A stretch of 60,019 nt of DNA from JAFGCN01 sp964547015. GTDB taxonomy: Archaea; Aenigmatarchaeota; Aenigmatarchaeia; QMZS01. How positions within the stretch are numbered: the stretch's first letter is position 1; the number at the start of each line of letters is the position of its first letter. Below the pieces are notes generated by a model. It ran no database searches. It saw only the letters and a program-made list of their open reading frames with translations, and was not told the DNA's origin. A program made the translations under genes and the position numbers. The DNA lies in assembly GCA_964547015.1 (NCBI GenBank), contig CAZJKT010000004.1:1-60019 (forward strand), in the 5' to 3' direction. Shown piece by piece: positions 1 to 8,669 of the stretch.

Positions 1-37
1 CATCGGGATTCCTGTAGATATTCATTTCAATTGGCAT
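1..37 (-). CDS. 5' end of an unknown gene, cut by the window edge
   Basis: Only 12 codons are visible (MPIEMNIYRNPD), so no function can be assigned. The start is supported by context: on the minus strand the ATG at 37 follows TATAGGTGA (45-53) at Shine-Dalgarno distance, with an AT-rich TATA-like stretch at about 70-83. The same 9-mer lies in front of the genes starting at 32386 and 56288. The gene runs in the same direction as hel308, whose stop is 44 bases upstream of this start, but it appears to have its own promoter. Confidence 0.5.
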   Translation of the reverse strand, partial: MPIEMNIYRNPD

Positions 38-81
38 ATTTGGTTCACCTATATTTAGCTATATGTAATCTTTAAATATAT

Positions 82-2160
82 TTACACAGATTCCTCTTTT
101 TCTGCCAAAATTTTCTCCAGAGTTTTCTTTCCGACAATCCTTTCCACAAGGCCCCGATCAGACTTCTCCAGGTCCGAGAAGTTTCTCACCCCGATATTGT
201 GAAGGCGGCGGGCTTTGACTCTCCCAATCCCTTTGATTGAGACAAGCCCCAAAAGCTCGTCTTTTATTCCCGCCTTCATCCTAACTTCCAGCTTTTTGAA
301 TTCTTCCGAAACCCTGCCCAGCCCCTTCAGCCGCGCAAATTCCGAGGCGGCATAAAGAAGCCAGCCCGCATTGGTTGTTTTTGTGTAGATTTCTCCCGGG
401 GTTACTGAATACTTATCCAAAAGGTCATCTTCTTTTGACTCGGCAAGCCATTCCGACAAAAACCCGCCTGTTTTTATCGATTGCAGGAAAAGCTCATACT
501 CTGAATCCCACTGGGTCGGGACATTTGTTATAAATTGCTCTTTATTTCTGAAGATAAACTCATCCATAGCTTCAAATTCCTTTCCTGAAACCCTCAAAAG
601 AGGCTGGAGCTCCGAACAGGACGCAATTGCCTGAACATAGAAAAATTCTTCAGTTGAGGGCCCTATTTTTTCCATTGCGTCAAGGAGCCTTTTTGCTGAA
701 AGAGGATCAATATAGAGCTCAGCTACCCTTTTTCCAATGAGGGTTGCCCTAAATTCCCCTATATCGATAAACCCATATTCCTCCAAAAGCTCCAAAACAT
801 CCTCAATCCTCTCCTGAATTTCAATCGGAGCGCCGAAAGTGAACCCAAAAAAAGTCTTTGAGAATAGTTCGAGGAGCTTTTCGCGTGAGCGGGCAAATTC
901 CCCCGCAATCAGTGAGAGAACCTGAACCCTTAAGACAGGCTCCATTGAGAGCTTAGAAAAAATCGGCTCGATTTCACCTAAAAGGTACTTTGAGCGCAAT
1001 TCATAGGCCATGTCCTTGTCCTTTGCGGCAATCAGGGCAAGCCCTTTCTTGTCGTATTTTGGCCGGCCGGCGCGCCCCAGCATTTGCTGGGCTTCTAAGT
1101 TTGGAATATATTGGGAATAGCCGCCGGCAAATCGCCGAATATCCCTGATTACAACCAGAAAAGCGGGGAGGTTAAGCCCTGCCGCAAGAGTGGTTGTGGC
1201 GCAGATTACCCTAACCTCGTTATTTCTAAACCCCTTCTCAATCAAAAGTCTCTGGGAATTTGAAAGACCGGCGTGGTGAAACGCAACTCCGCGCTTTAAG
1301 CATTCTGCCTCCCTTTTACACTGCCTTGTGGGGCTTCCTAAGGCCTTTAGGACCTTTTCCGGCAAATCGCCCTCTATTCTTGGAAATTCCAATGAAAGCT
1401 TTTCTGCAAAACTTTCGGTATTGCGCCTTGAGGCGAAAAATATCAGGGCCTGCTTTCCTTTTGCAACAACCTTTTTAATAAGGTCATTTACGGTTTCGCA
1501 CTCAACCTCTTCGGACTCGTCTTCAAAGACAATCTGAAATGGCAAAAATATCCCTTTTTTTAGGGGGACCGGCCGGTAGTCGCTTTCAACAAGCTCGGCT
1601 CCAAGCCAGCCTGCAAGTTCGCAGGAGTTTGAAATTGTGGCCGAGAGCGCGATAATTTGAGGACTGACCATTTCCCTTAAGAGAGTGAGGACGATTTCAA
1701 GGGTCGGGCCCCTATAGGGGTCGGTCAAAAGGTGAGTTTCGTCAGCCACAACTAAGGCAACTTCTGAGAGCCATCTTGCTTTGTGGCGGATTAGCGAGTC
1801 GAGCTTTTCTGAGGTCAAAATTACCAGGTCCTTTTTTTCGAGGTAGTTTGAGGCGGAATCAAGGTCGCCTGTTGTTACTCCGACCTTAAGCCCCAAATCC
1901 TCATACTTTTCCTTGAAGTCGTGGTATTTTTCGGATGCGAGGGCCTTTAGGGGCACTATATATATTGACTTACCCCTTTTTTTCAGGAAATTGCTGATTA
2001 TTGCCAGTTCTCCAATAATTGTCTTTCCGCTGGCGGTGGGGCTTGATATAACCTGGCTTTTGCCCTCAATCAGCCCGTTTTCAAGGGCGAGCTTTTGCAC
2101 CGGGTTGAATTCCTCAATTTTCGAGCGGGTTTTGACAATTTCCACAGGGTCAAAGTCCAT
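82..2160 (-). CDS. hel308: Hel308-type Ski2-like DNA helicase
   Basis: ATP-dependent 3'-5' superfamily 2 helicase of the archaeal Hel308 family, which acts at stalled or recombining replication forks. At 692 residues it is a normal length. Visible motifs: Walker A PTASGKT (41-47), Walker B DETH (140-143), SAT motif III (173-175), the motif IV-VI region with TTTLAAGLNLPA and QMLGRAGRP, then winged-helix and ratchet domains. A C-terminal helix-hairpin-helix, VSIKGIGRVKARRLHNIG (about 640-657), is the Hel308 hallmark and separates it from RNA-processing Ski2 relatives. No intein interrupts it. The ATG at 2160 directly follows an AT-rich 'aattATG' context, so it is probably leaderless. It diverges from the small broken gene starting at 2237. 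Confidence 0.93.
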   Translation of the reverse strand: MDFDPVEIVKTRSKIEEFNPVQKLALENGLIEGKSQVISSPTASGKTIIGELAIISNFLKKRGKSIYIVPLKALASEKYHDFKEKYEDLGLKVGVTTGDLDSASNYLEKKDLVILTSEKLDSLIRHKARWLSEVALVVADETHLLTDPYRGPTLEIVLTLLREMVSPQIIALSATISNSCELAGWLGAELVESDYRPVPLKKGIFLPFQIVFEDESEEVECETVNDLIKKVVAKGKQALIFFASRRNTESFAEKLSLEFPRIEGDLPEKVLKALGSPTRQCKREAECLKRGVAFHHAGLSNSQRLLIEKGFRNNEVRVICATTTLAAGLNLPAFLVVIRDIRRFAGGYSQYIPNLEAQQMLGRAGRPKYDKKGLALIAAKDKDMAYELRSKYLLGEIEPIFSKLSMEPVLRVQVLSLIAGEFARSREKLLELFSKTFFGFTFGAPIEIQERIEDVLELLEEYGFIDIGEFRATLIGKRVAELYIDPLSAKRLLDAMEKIGPSTEEFFYVQAIASCSELQPLLRVSGKEFEAMDEFIFRNKEQFITNVPTQWDSEYELFLQSIKTGGFLSEWLAESKEDDLLDKYSVTPGEIYTKTTNAGWLLYAASEFARLKGLGRVSEEFKKLEVRMKAGIKDELLGLVSIKGIGRVKARRLHNIGVRNFSDLEKSDRGLVERIVGKKTLEKILAEKEESV

Positions 2161-2236
2161 AATTATTTTGGGTTAAAATGGCTTTAGGGACAGTTTGGCT
2201 TAGATGTAAGCTTATTAATCAGTAGTTTTTGTTATA

Positions 2237-2475
2237 ATGAGTCGCAGTATTATCCGTAAATTAATGAAGATTGTTGCTTTATTTGCGATATCCACGTATA
2301 TTTTACTCGCATTTGGTCCATTAGTCCACGAATTGACACGGGGATTCCATTGGGAATCATTATACGATTGCTAGTTCCCGGTCCTGAAGAAAGTTTATGG
2401 AATATGATTAAGGCGCTTTTTGGCTCAGGCTTGATTACCGGTGCCGTAGCAAAACAAAAATTCAATCTGTTTTAG
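2237..2475 (+). pseudogene. Small two-helix membrane protein with a probable one-base frameshift
   Basis: From ATG 2237 the frame reads MSRSIIRKLMKIVALFAIST... through a hydrophobic helix and ends early (about 45 codons). Another frame continues smoothly across the same point as GIPLGIIIRLLVPGPEESLW, then a second hydrophobic helix (NMIKALFGSGLITGAVA), ending at TAG 2473-2475. Adding one G to the G-run at 2340-2343 joins the two into a single protein of about 79 residues with two membrane helices. This means either a real inactivating deletion, programmed slippage, or a homopolymer sequencing error. The longest uninterrupted frame here, on the minus strand, shows no protein-like features. The rest of 2161-2485 holds only the divergent promoter region. 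Function unknown. Confidence 0.4.
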
Positions 2476-2485
2476 TGGATATTGT

Positions 2486-4369
2486 TTATTTCTTCTCCTT
2501 ATCCTCTTTTTTATCCTCGCCCTCAACTTTGAAGTCCGCATCAACAACTTTCTCATCGCCCTTTTTCTCCTCCTTTGGCTCTTCCTGCGCTCCTGCCTGT
2601 TGCTGCCCTGCCGCTGCAGCCGCCGCCTGATAGATTGATGAGCCTGCGGCCTGCAGGGCGGTTTTTAGCTTTTCGGTTTCAGCCTTTATTTTCTCCAAAT
2701 CCTCGCCTGCAAGCGCCTCCTTTGAGGACTTAAGGGCGGTCTCAACTTCGGATTTCTGTTCGGAAGGAATTTTGTCTCCGGCGTCAGAAATAAGCTTCTC
2801 GGTCTGGTAGACCATTGAGTCAAGCTCATTTTTGGACTCAACCATCTCTTTTCTCTTCTTGTCCTCTTCCTCGTGCTCTTCTGCCTGCTTGACCATCTTG
2901 TCAATCTCGGAATCCGCCAGCTTTGTAGAGGCGGTAATTGTGATTTTCTGCTCCTTTCCTGTTCCTTTGTCTCTGGCTGAAACATGCAAAATCCCGCTTG
3001 CGTCAATGTCAAATGTTACTTCAATCTGGGGCACGCCTCTTGGGGCCGGCGGAATGCCCAATAGATTAAATTCCCCTAAACTTGTGTTATCTTTTGACAT
3101 CGGCCGCTCGCCCTGCAAAACATGGACCGTTACTGCCGGCTGCATATCGGCGGCAGTTGAGAAAACTTTGCTTTTTTTGATTGGAATTGTGCTGTTTCTT
3201 TCAATAATCGGGGTCATAACCCCCCCAAGGGTTTCAATTCCAAGGGTAAGCGGGGTAACATCAAGCAAAACCATGTCTTTTACCTCTCCTGCAAGAATTC
3301 CGCCTTGTATTGCGGCCCCAAGGGCCACACATTCCATAGGGTCAACTCCCCTTTCAGGCTTTTTGCCCACGAAATCCTCCACAAACTTCTGGACAACAGG
3401 CATTCTTGTAGGGCCTCCGACAAGCACAATTTTCCCTATCTTGTCTTTTGAGAGCTTTGAGTCTTTTATGGCCTTCTCAATCGGCTCTCCGCATCTCTTT
3501 ATTATAGGGCTGATAAGCTCTTCAAGTTTCGACCTAGTCAGGTTCATTTCAAGGTTTTTTGGGCCCTTGTCATCAGAGTAAACAAACGGAAGGTTAATAT
3601 CTGTCTCAAAGACTGCTGAGAGCTCAATTTTTGCCTTCTCAGCGGCTTCAGTCACCCTCTGCATCGCAGTTTTGTCCTTGCTTAGGTCAATCCCTTCTTT
3701 TTTCTTGAATTCCTCCGCAATATAATTTGTAAGAGTCTCATCCATATCCCGACCGCCCAAGCTTGTGTCCCCGGAGGTTGACAGGACTGTAAAAGTGCCG
3801 TCCCCGAATTCCATTACAGTAACATCAAGGGTTCCGCCGCCAAGGTCGAAAATAAGTATATTTGACTCCTCAGACTTGTCTATATTATAGGCCATTGCTG
3901 CGGCTGTAGGCTCGTTTACAAGGCGCTCAACTTCAAGCCCCGCAATTTTTCCGGCGTCTTTTGTAGCCTGCCTCTGGTTGTCATTAAAGTAAGCTGGAAC
4001 GGTAATTACCGCTTTTTTGACAGGTTCGCCCAAAAAATCCTCCGCGTCTTTTTTGATTTTCTGCAGGATAAAGGCTGAAATCTGCTGGGGGGTATATTCC
4101 TTGTCGCGAATCTTGTATTTGTGGCTTGTGCCCATCTTTCTCTTGGCCCCGGAAACCGTGCCTTCAGTGTTTGTGACCGCCTGCCTCCTTGCAGGCTCGC
4201 CTACCAGAAGCTGGCCGTCTTTTTTTATTGCAACAACGGAAGGGAACATTTTCCCGGCAACTGTCGCGCCCTCGGCTGACGGGATAATCGTGGCTTTTCC
4301 GCCAATCATTACTGCCGCCTGAGAGTTTGAAGTTCCAAGGTCAATCCCAATAATCTTTTCCTTTGCCAT
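2486..4369 (-). CDS. dnaK: Molecular chaperone DnaK (Hsp70)
   Basis: ATP-dependent Hsp70 chaperone of the cytoplasm, working with DnaJ and GrpE encoded just upstream. The chosen start (MAKEKIIGIDLGTSNS) gives 627 residues. A longer in-frame start at 4447 would overlap the end of grpE and add a non-conserved leader, so it is rejected. Seen: phosphate-1 motif DLGTSNS, phosphate-2 DLGGGTLDVTV, adenosine motif VLVGGPTRMP, linker DVTPLTLGIET, a beta substrate-binding domain, a helical lid, an Ala/Gln-rich stretch and a charged Lys/Glu tail. It lacks the roughly 24-residue ATPase-domain insertion near residue 80 found in proteobacterial DnaK, as in Gram-positive and archaeal Hsp70s. Archaeal dnaK genes are regarded as acquired from bacteria. 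Confidence 0.97.
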   Translation of the reverse strand: MAKEKIIGIDLGTSNSQAAVMIGGKATIIPSAEGATVAGKMFPSVVAIKKDGQLLVGEPARRQAVTNTEGTVSGAKRKMGTSHKYKIRDKEYTPQQISAFILQKIKKDAEDFLGEPVKKAVITVPAYFNDNQRQATKDAGKIAGLEVERLVNEPTAAAMAYNIDKSEESNILIFDLGGGTLDVTVMEFGDGTFTVLSTSGDTSLGGRDMDETLTNYIAEEFKKKEGIDLSKDKTAMQRVTEAAEKAKIELSAVFETDINLPFVYSDDKGPKNLEMNLTRSKLEELISPIIKRCGEPIEKAIKDSKLSKDKIGKIVLVGGPTRMPVVQKFVEDFVGKKPERGVDPMECVALGAAIQGGILAGEVKDMVLLDVTPLTLGIETLGGVMTPIIERNSTIPIKKSKVFSTAADMQPAVTVHVLQGERPMSKDNTSLGEFNLLGIPPAPRGVPQIEVTFDIDASGILHVSARDKGTGKEQKITITASTKLADSEIDKMVKQAEEHEEEDKKRKEMVESKNELDSMVYQTEKLISDAGDKIPSEQKSEVETALKSSKEALAGEDLEKIKAETEKLKTALQAAGSSIYQAAAAAAGQQQAGAQEEPKEEKKGDEKVVDADFKVEGEDKKEDKEKK

Positions 4370-4421
4370 TGTTAATACATTATAATTAGGGAGAAAATTT
4401 TTAAGTGCTTTTAGAGCCGGC

Positions 4422-4985
4422 TTAAGATGTTCTTCCGCCGGAAACAACCACTTTGGAATGCCTTATCACTTCCCCGTTTAGCATCCATCCGGGCTGGATT
4501 TCCTCAATCACTAAATCCTCGTCCTTGTCAGACTCCTTTTTTAGGATCGCTTCGTGAAGGTAGGGGTCAAAGGGCTTTTCCAGGCAATCAATTCTTTCCA
4601 ATCCATGACTTTTTAGGGCTTTAAAGAGGTTTTTTTCAGCCATCTCAAGGCCTTTTTTTGAGGTTTCATCGCTTATGACAAAAACTGCCCTTTCAAATTC
4701 GTCAAGGCTTGGCAAAATATCTTTAATCAGCTTAAGGTTTGCATTTTTGGCAAAAGTTGCTTTTTCCTTCTCGGACCATTTTCGATAGTTGTCAAATTCG
4801 GCCTGCATATACTTCATTTGGCTGAGCCTCTCTTCTGCAAGGCTTTTTGCCTCATTAACTTCGGCTTCAAGGGCTTTTATCTTTTCGCTAAGCCTGCCCC
4901 CTGCCTCAGCTTTTTTAAAGTTTTTGGGCGAACTATCTCTTCCAGCTTCATCAGTGTCGGGGCCTTCAGAAATATTTCCTTTCAT
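4422..4985 (-). CDS. grpE: Nucleotide exchange factor GrpE
   Basis: 187 residues. GrpE dimers release ADP from DnaK. After a short polar N-terminus comes a long alpha-helical coiled-coil (about 28-95, rich in Glu/Lys/Leu), then the helix bundle and a C-terminal beta domain with the family signature GWMLNGEVIRHSKVVVSGG. That signature and the position between dnaJ and dnaK make the call safe. Gaps are about 60 bases from dnaJ and 52 bases to dnaK, consistent with one dnaJ-grpE-dnaK transcript on the minus strand. The gene order differs from the common bacterial grpE-dnaK-dnaJ. Confidence 0.95.
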   Translation of the reverse strand: MKGNISEGPDTDEAGRDSSPKNFKKAEAGGRLSEKIKALEAEVNEAKSLAEERLSQMKYMQAEFDNYRKWSEKEKATFAKNANLKLIKDILPSLDEFERAVFVISDETSKKGLEMAEKNLFKALKSHGLERIDCLEKPFDPYLHEAILKKESDKDEDLVIEEIQPGWMLNGEVIRHSKVVVSGGRTS

Positions 4986-5045
4986 AATCTAATAAATAGA
5001 AAGTTTAGGCTAATTTACCCCTCATTTTGCCGCTCTATTCTCCGC

Positions 5046-6140
5046 TTAAACCAATTCTTTCATTCTGTCCAAAATTCCCTTTTTGCCTTCTTTTTCAAAG
5101 TCTTTGAGACACTCCTCCTGTTTTTTGGAGATTTTTTTGGGAATATTTACTACAGCTTTAAGTATAAGGTCCCCTCTGCCTCTTCCCTTCAAAGTCGGCA
5201 TCCCTTCGCCCTTAAGCCTGAATAGTGTGTGGCTTTGCGTCCCTTTTGGAATCTTCATTGTTGCTTTTCCGTCAATAGTTTTTATCTCAATTTCATCCCC
5301 CAAAATTGCCTGCGCAAGGCTAATTTTCTCTTCACAAAATAAATCGTCGCCCCGCCTTTCAAATTTCTCGTGCGGCTTTAGCCTTATAAGAACATACAGG
5401 TCCCCGGGTTTTCCGCCCCGAAGGCCCGATTCTCCCTGTCCGCTTACTCTTAGGTAAGAGTTGTGCTCAACTCCGGCGGGGATTTTGACTGTGACTTTCT
5501 TTTTTTTCTGGACAACCCCCCGCCCTCCGCAGGTGTAGCAGGCAGACTTGGCAATTTTTCCCCTTCCCCTGCACTTGGGGCATGTGGAAATGCTTGAGAA
5601 CTGGCCGAAGGGGGTTCTTTGTATCCTTCGGACCCGGCCTTGCCCCCTGCAATCAGGGCAGGGCTCTTCTTTTGCGCCTTCTGCTCCCGTGCCTTTGCAG
5701 TCCTTGCATTCAGCGGTAGACATATACTCGATTTCTCTCTCAAGCCCGCTAAATGCGTCCTCAAGAGTAATTTCTAGGTCATATCTTAAGTCAGCGCCCG
5801 ATACTTCCCCAAACCCGTTTTCTCGCCTTCCTCTTCCCGTAAATATGTTGAAAATGTCCCCAAACCCGAAGTCTGAGAATATATCCTCAAAACCCTGCCC
5901 TGAGAAGTCAAAACCGCCCCCGCCGGGCTCTGCTGTTCCGTATTGGTCATACTGGGCGCGGGATTTCTCATTTCCCAGCGCCTGAAATGCCTCGTTAATC
6001 TCCTTAAATTTCTCCTCGCTTCCTTTCCCCGCAACATCCGGGTGGTGCTTTCGGGCAAGCTTTCTGAAGGCTTTTTTAATCTCGTCCTGGGACGCGTTTT
6101 TTTCAACTCCAAGAATTTTGTAATAATCTTTCTCTGCCAT
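5046..6140 (-). CDS. dnaJ: Co-chaperone DnaJ (type I Hsp40)
   Basis: 364 residues with all type I domains in order: J domain (1-66) with the essential HPD at 33-35, a Gly/Phe-rich linker (70-115), four CxxCxGxG zinc repeats starting at about 145, 161, 187 and 201, and the two C-terminal beta substrate-binding domains. It delivers unfolded clients to DnaK and stimulates its ATPase through HPD. It is the first gene of the dnaJ-grpE-dnaK unit. The ATG at 6140 sits in a 'taagttATG' context with an AT-rich element about 25 bases upstream, so a leaderless start is likely. No HrcA/CIRCE-type inverted repeat was seen upstream, so heat regulation cannot be inferred. Confidence 0.96.
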   Translation of the reverse strand: MAEKDYYKILGVEKNASQDEIKKAFRKLARKHHPDVAGKGSEEKFKEINEAFQALGNEKSRAQYDQYGTAEPGGGGFDFSGQGFEDIFSDFGFGDIFNIFTGRGRRENGFGEVSGADLRYDLEITLEDAFSGLEREIEYMSTAECKDCKGTGAEGAKEEPCPDCRGQGRVRRIQRTPFGQFSSISTCPKCRGRGKIAKSACYTCGGRGVVQKKKKVTVKIPAGVEHNSYLRVSGQGESGLRGGKPGDLYVLIRLKPHEKFERRGDDLFCEEKISLAQAILGDEIEIKTIDGKATMKIPKGTQSHTLFRLKGEGMPTLKGRGRGDLILKAVVNIPKKISKKQEECLKDFEKEGKKGILDRMKELV

Positions 6141-6194
6141 AACTTAAGACTTTAGAAATTTGAAAGCCGTTGAGTGTGAAGTTTAGGAGAAAGG

Positions 6195-6806
6195 CTAATT
6201 TACAGAGGCTTCACTAAAAGTTCTCTGTCTTTGCTCAGGGAAGCGGATAATGCCTTGTTCAGCAAGTAAGGCCGTACTCGGAGAAACATGTATATTTGAA
6301 GGCACGATATAGGCAATTCCCAGAATATGAACTTCTTTGAAATGAGGCTTGTTGCCATAAGCTCTGTCTTTGTAATTCAAAGCGTGGCCAATATCTTTTG
6401 GCTCAAGTTCAGACAAGCCGGTAAATCCCCTCTCAATCCAGTCTATAAGGTACCCTTTAGGGATTCCTACAAAACAGCCGTATATTGATGCTTCTGCCGC
6501 AAAGAAATTTGAAAGCAGCTCCGTTTTTTCGTCGCCAAAAGCATGCTTTTTGGTTGCGAGATCGAGTTCGAAATATAAGTCATCATCTACCTTAGTTGGA
6601 CAAATATGGGAAACCCCTTCAGGATGGTTATTCAGCCCGAAGTTTTTATCGATTTGGATTGTGCCTGTCGTTCGGCATATAAGCGGGCAATAGCTGTCTC
6701 TAGAATCCTGGTAGATATAGACTTCTTCCCTTCCCCTCCTTCTATATGCAACTAAGACATAACACCACCCATCTTCTTCAGGCTCCATTTCGTAATCAAC
6801 CCTCAT
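6195..6806 (-). CDS. Unrecognised protein, 203 residues
   Basis: No family recognised. The start at 6806 (MRVDYEMEPEEDGW) is preferred over the upstream possibility at 6935, which would run through the 5' end of the opposite-strand SdpI gene and add a non-protein-like leader. The protein is soluble, with no signal peptide or membrane helix. It has scattered cysteines without a clear zinc pattern and several aromatic beta-like segments (WCYVLVAYRR, EVYIYQD). Codon use is more AT-rich than in the neighbouring dnaJ. The divergent SdpI start lies only about 30 bases away, so the two promoters must overlap. Probably a lineage-specific orphan. Confidence 0.6.
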   Translation of the reverse strand: MRVDYEMEPEEDGWCYVLVAYRRRGREEVYIYQDSRDSYCPLICRTTGTIQIDKNFGLNNHPEGVSHICPTKVDDDLYFELDLATKKHAFGDEKTELLSNFFAAEASIYGCFVGIPKGYLIDWIERGFTGLSELEPKDIGHALNYKDRAYGNKPHFKEVHILGIAYIVPSNIHVSPSTALLAEQGIIRFPEQRQRTFSEASVN

Positions 6807-6836
6807 TAATATATATTCATGCTTCGTATTAAGTGT

Positions 6837-7490
6837 ATGTGTTCGGTTAAATTTGCCCCGATAGTTGTAGTCGCGCTGGCTTTTTTGCTGGGAATTGTTC
6901 TGTATCCGCAGATGCCCGACCCCATGGCAAGCCATTGGAATGCCTCAGGAGAGGTTGACGGCTACATGTCAAAGTTTTGGGGCGTTTTTTTAATGCCGCT
7001 CCTCCTTGTCGGGCTTTTGTTCCTGATGTTTTTGGTTCCCAAGCTTGACCCCCTAAAAAAGAATATTGACAAGTTCAGGAAATACTATGACGGATTAATC
7101 CTGCTAATTTCGGGTTTTTTGCTTTATATCTATGTATTGACCCTTGTGTGGAATTTGGGTTACCGGTTTAACATGGGTCTGATGATGGCGCCTGCAATGG
7201 GGCTTTTGTTCTATTATATAGGTATTTTGCTTGAAAATGCCAAAAGGAACTGGTTTATAGGGATAAGGACCCCTTGGACAATAAGCAGTGAGAAGGTTTG
7301 GAATAAGACGCATAAGCTTGGCAGTAAAATGTTCAAGACCTCAGGTATTATTGCTTTATTTGGGGTTTTAGCCCAAAACTATGCCTATCTGCTTGTGATT
7401 GTCCCTGTTTTATTCTCATCGGCTTATCTGGTGGCTTATTCCTACTTTGAGTATAGAAAAGAAGGCAAGAGAAAGATTTTAGGCAGATAA
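6837..7490 (+). CDS. SdpI/DUF1648-family membrane protein
   Basis: About 217 residues and six predicted membrane helices. The N-terminal DUF1648 signature MPDPMASHWNASGEVDGYMS follows the first helix, and the C-terminal SdpI half carries NWFIGIRTPWTISSEKVWNKTHKLGS, a strong family motif. In Bacillus the homologue is the immunity protein against the SdpC toxin and a signal receptor. In archaea the role is unknown. I chose ATG 6837 because a TATA-like TAATATATA (6807-6815) lies about 26 bases upstream, fitting a leaderless start; ATG 6819 is the in-frame alternative. No toxin gene is adjacent, so immunity to a self-made peptide is not supported. Confidence 0.85.
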   Translation: MCSVKFAPIVVVALAFLLGIVLYPQMPDPMASHWNASGEVDGYMSKFWGVFLMPLLLVGLLFLMFLVPKLDPLKKNIDKFRKYYDGLILLISGFLLYIYVLTLVWNLGYRFNMGLMMAPAMGLLFYYIGILLENAKRNWFIGIRTPWTISSEKVWNKTHKLGSKMFKTSGIIALFGVLAQNYAYLLVIVPVLFSSAYLVAYSYFEYRKEGKRKILGR

Positions 7491-7666
7491 CTGATGGAAT
7501 TTGGCGAAGTTTCTGCTAACCAATAATTTACAAGCCAGAGCGCCAAGGCAAAATTTGGGTCGAGCGATTCCGGTTATGATTTTTCTGCAAGAAAAAAAGC
7601 CGAAGCGAGGCGCAGGCACAGGATTTCTCCTATAAATTTATTAAGGTTAATCAAACCCTTGTATTT

Positions 7667-8074
7667 ATGAGGATAGATAAGAAAGGACGATTAAATATTG
7701 AAGTAGGTCTTAGCTGGGAAGATTGGGGGATACTAGAAAGAGGAGGTATTATAGGAGGAAGATATGATGCCGAAAATAAAGTATTGATCCATAGGACTCA
7801 CCCATTTGACCCTAATGATTATGGCTCAAAGTTAGAATCTCTTAAACAGCGAGAATATGCCGAACTTGATAGAGTAACGATGGATATAGAGATATATATC
7901 CCTCATGGGGTCTTGAGAGATGCCAGAATTTCGGCATCCCGGTTTAATGAAACGATAGGTAATCTGGTAATTATCCCTAAGTCTGAATTTTGTGAAGGTG
8001 CTGATATAAGGGTCTCGTATCCGGGAAGTTTAAGAGTTTTGGATATCCCAATCTCTGCCCCTTGTAACCCCTAA
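7667..8074 (+). CDS. Unrecognised small protein, 135 residues
   Basis: No family recognised. The protein is soluble, mixed alpha/beta, with no cysteine motif or signal peptide. An AT-rich CTATAAATTTATTA (about 7630-7642) lies roughly 30 bases before the 'tttATGAGG' start, which supports a real short-leader gene. It ends 53 bases before the preferred TspO start, but TspO has its own TATA-like element. The 176 bases upstream (7491-7666) hold no supportable gene, only a 14-bp motif at 7533-7546 that recurs at 14501-14514. Confidence 0.55.
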   Translation: MRIDKKGRLNIEVGLSWEDWGILERGGIIGGRYDAENKVLIHRTHPFDPNDYGSKLESLKQREYAELDRVTMDIEIYIPHGVLRDARISASRFNETIGNLVIIPKSEFCEGADIRVSYPGSLRVLDIPISAPCNP

Positions 8075-8127
8075 AGACATCCTAAACCTTGCAGATAGCC
8101 ATATATACTGCATTACTGCATAGTTTT

Positions 8128-8631
8128 ATGGGGCTGTTTAATTTCATGGGGCATAAAAAAAAGGCTAATTACCCTCTCCTTATCTTTTCAATTATTCTGT
8201 CCCAATCCGCCGGAATTTTAGGCTCTTTTTTTACAGCCCCCGCAATCCCTACATGGTATGCCTCTCTTGCCAAGCCGGCATTTAATCCTCCGGCCTGGCT
8301 TTTTGCCCCTGTTTGGATAACTCTTTTTACTCTGATGGGCATCGCTCTCTATCTGGTGTTAATTAAGGGGGCAAATAAGCCTGAAATAAAAAAGGGAGCA
8401 TATTTGTTTGGAATTCAGCTTCTGTTAAATGCGCTCTGGTCGATTTTGTTTTTCGGCCTTCAAAGCCCCGGTCTTGCTTTTGCAGAAATCCTTGTTCTTT
8501 GGGCGGCAATCGCCGCGACAATTTGGCAGTTTAATAAAATAGATAGAAGGGCGGCCTATTTGCTCATCCCCTATATTCTTTGGGTGAGTTTTGCGGCAAT
8601 TCTTAATTTCTCAATCTGGCAATTAAACTGA
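8128..8631 (+). CDS. tspO: TspO/MBR-family tryptophan-rich sensory protein
   Basis: Five-helix membrane protein of the TspO/peripheral benzodiazepine receptor family, which binds porphyrins and other hydrophobic ligands. About 167 residues from the preferred ATG at 8128, which has a TATA-like ATATATACT about 27 bases upstream; a TTG at 8089 would add 13 residues. Family landmarks are visible: WYASLAKPAFNPPAWLFAPVW between helices 1 and 2 (split here as WYASLAKPAFNPP and AWLFAPVW), the helix 3 LNALWSILFFGLQSPGLA, and a final helix ending LNFSIWQLN. No tetrapyrrole biosynthesis genes are nearby, so the physiological ligand is open. Confidence 0.9.
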   Translation: MGLFNFMGHKKKANYPLLIFSIILSQSAGILGSFFTAPAIPTWYASLAKPAFNPPAWLFAPVWITLFTLMGIALYLVLIKGANKPEIKKGAYLFGIQLLLNALWSILFFGLQSPGLAFAEILVLWAAIAATIWQFNKIDRRAAYLLIPYILWVSFAAILNFSIWQLN

Positions 8632-8669
8632 ATAAAAGGCTAAAATGATTCTAATCCGCAAAATAGGCG

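Noticed and set aside
2250..2465. Minus-strand 71-codon frame
   Set aside because: The plus strand reads as two joined hydrophobic segments with better protein character; the minus frame has no motif or promoter.
4370..4447. Longer DnaK start at 4447
   Set aside because: It would overlap grpE and add a leader (MFPAEEHLK...) not found in Hsp70; the MAKEKIIGIDLG start fits the family.
7491..7666. Possible guide RNA (C/D or H/ACA) in the intergenic region
   Set aside because: No pair of C and D boxes and no convincing H/ACA hairpin with a terminal ACA could be placed.
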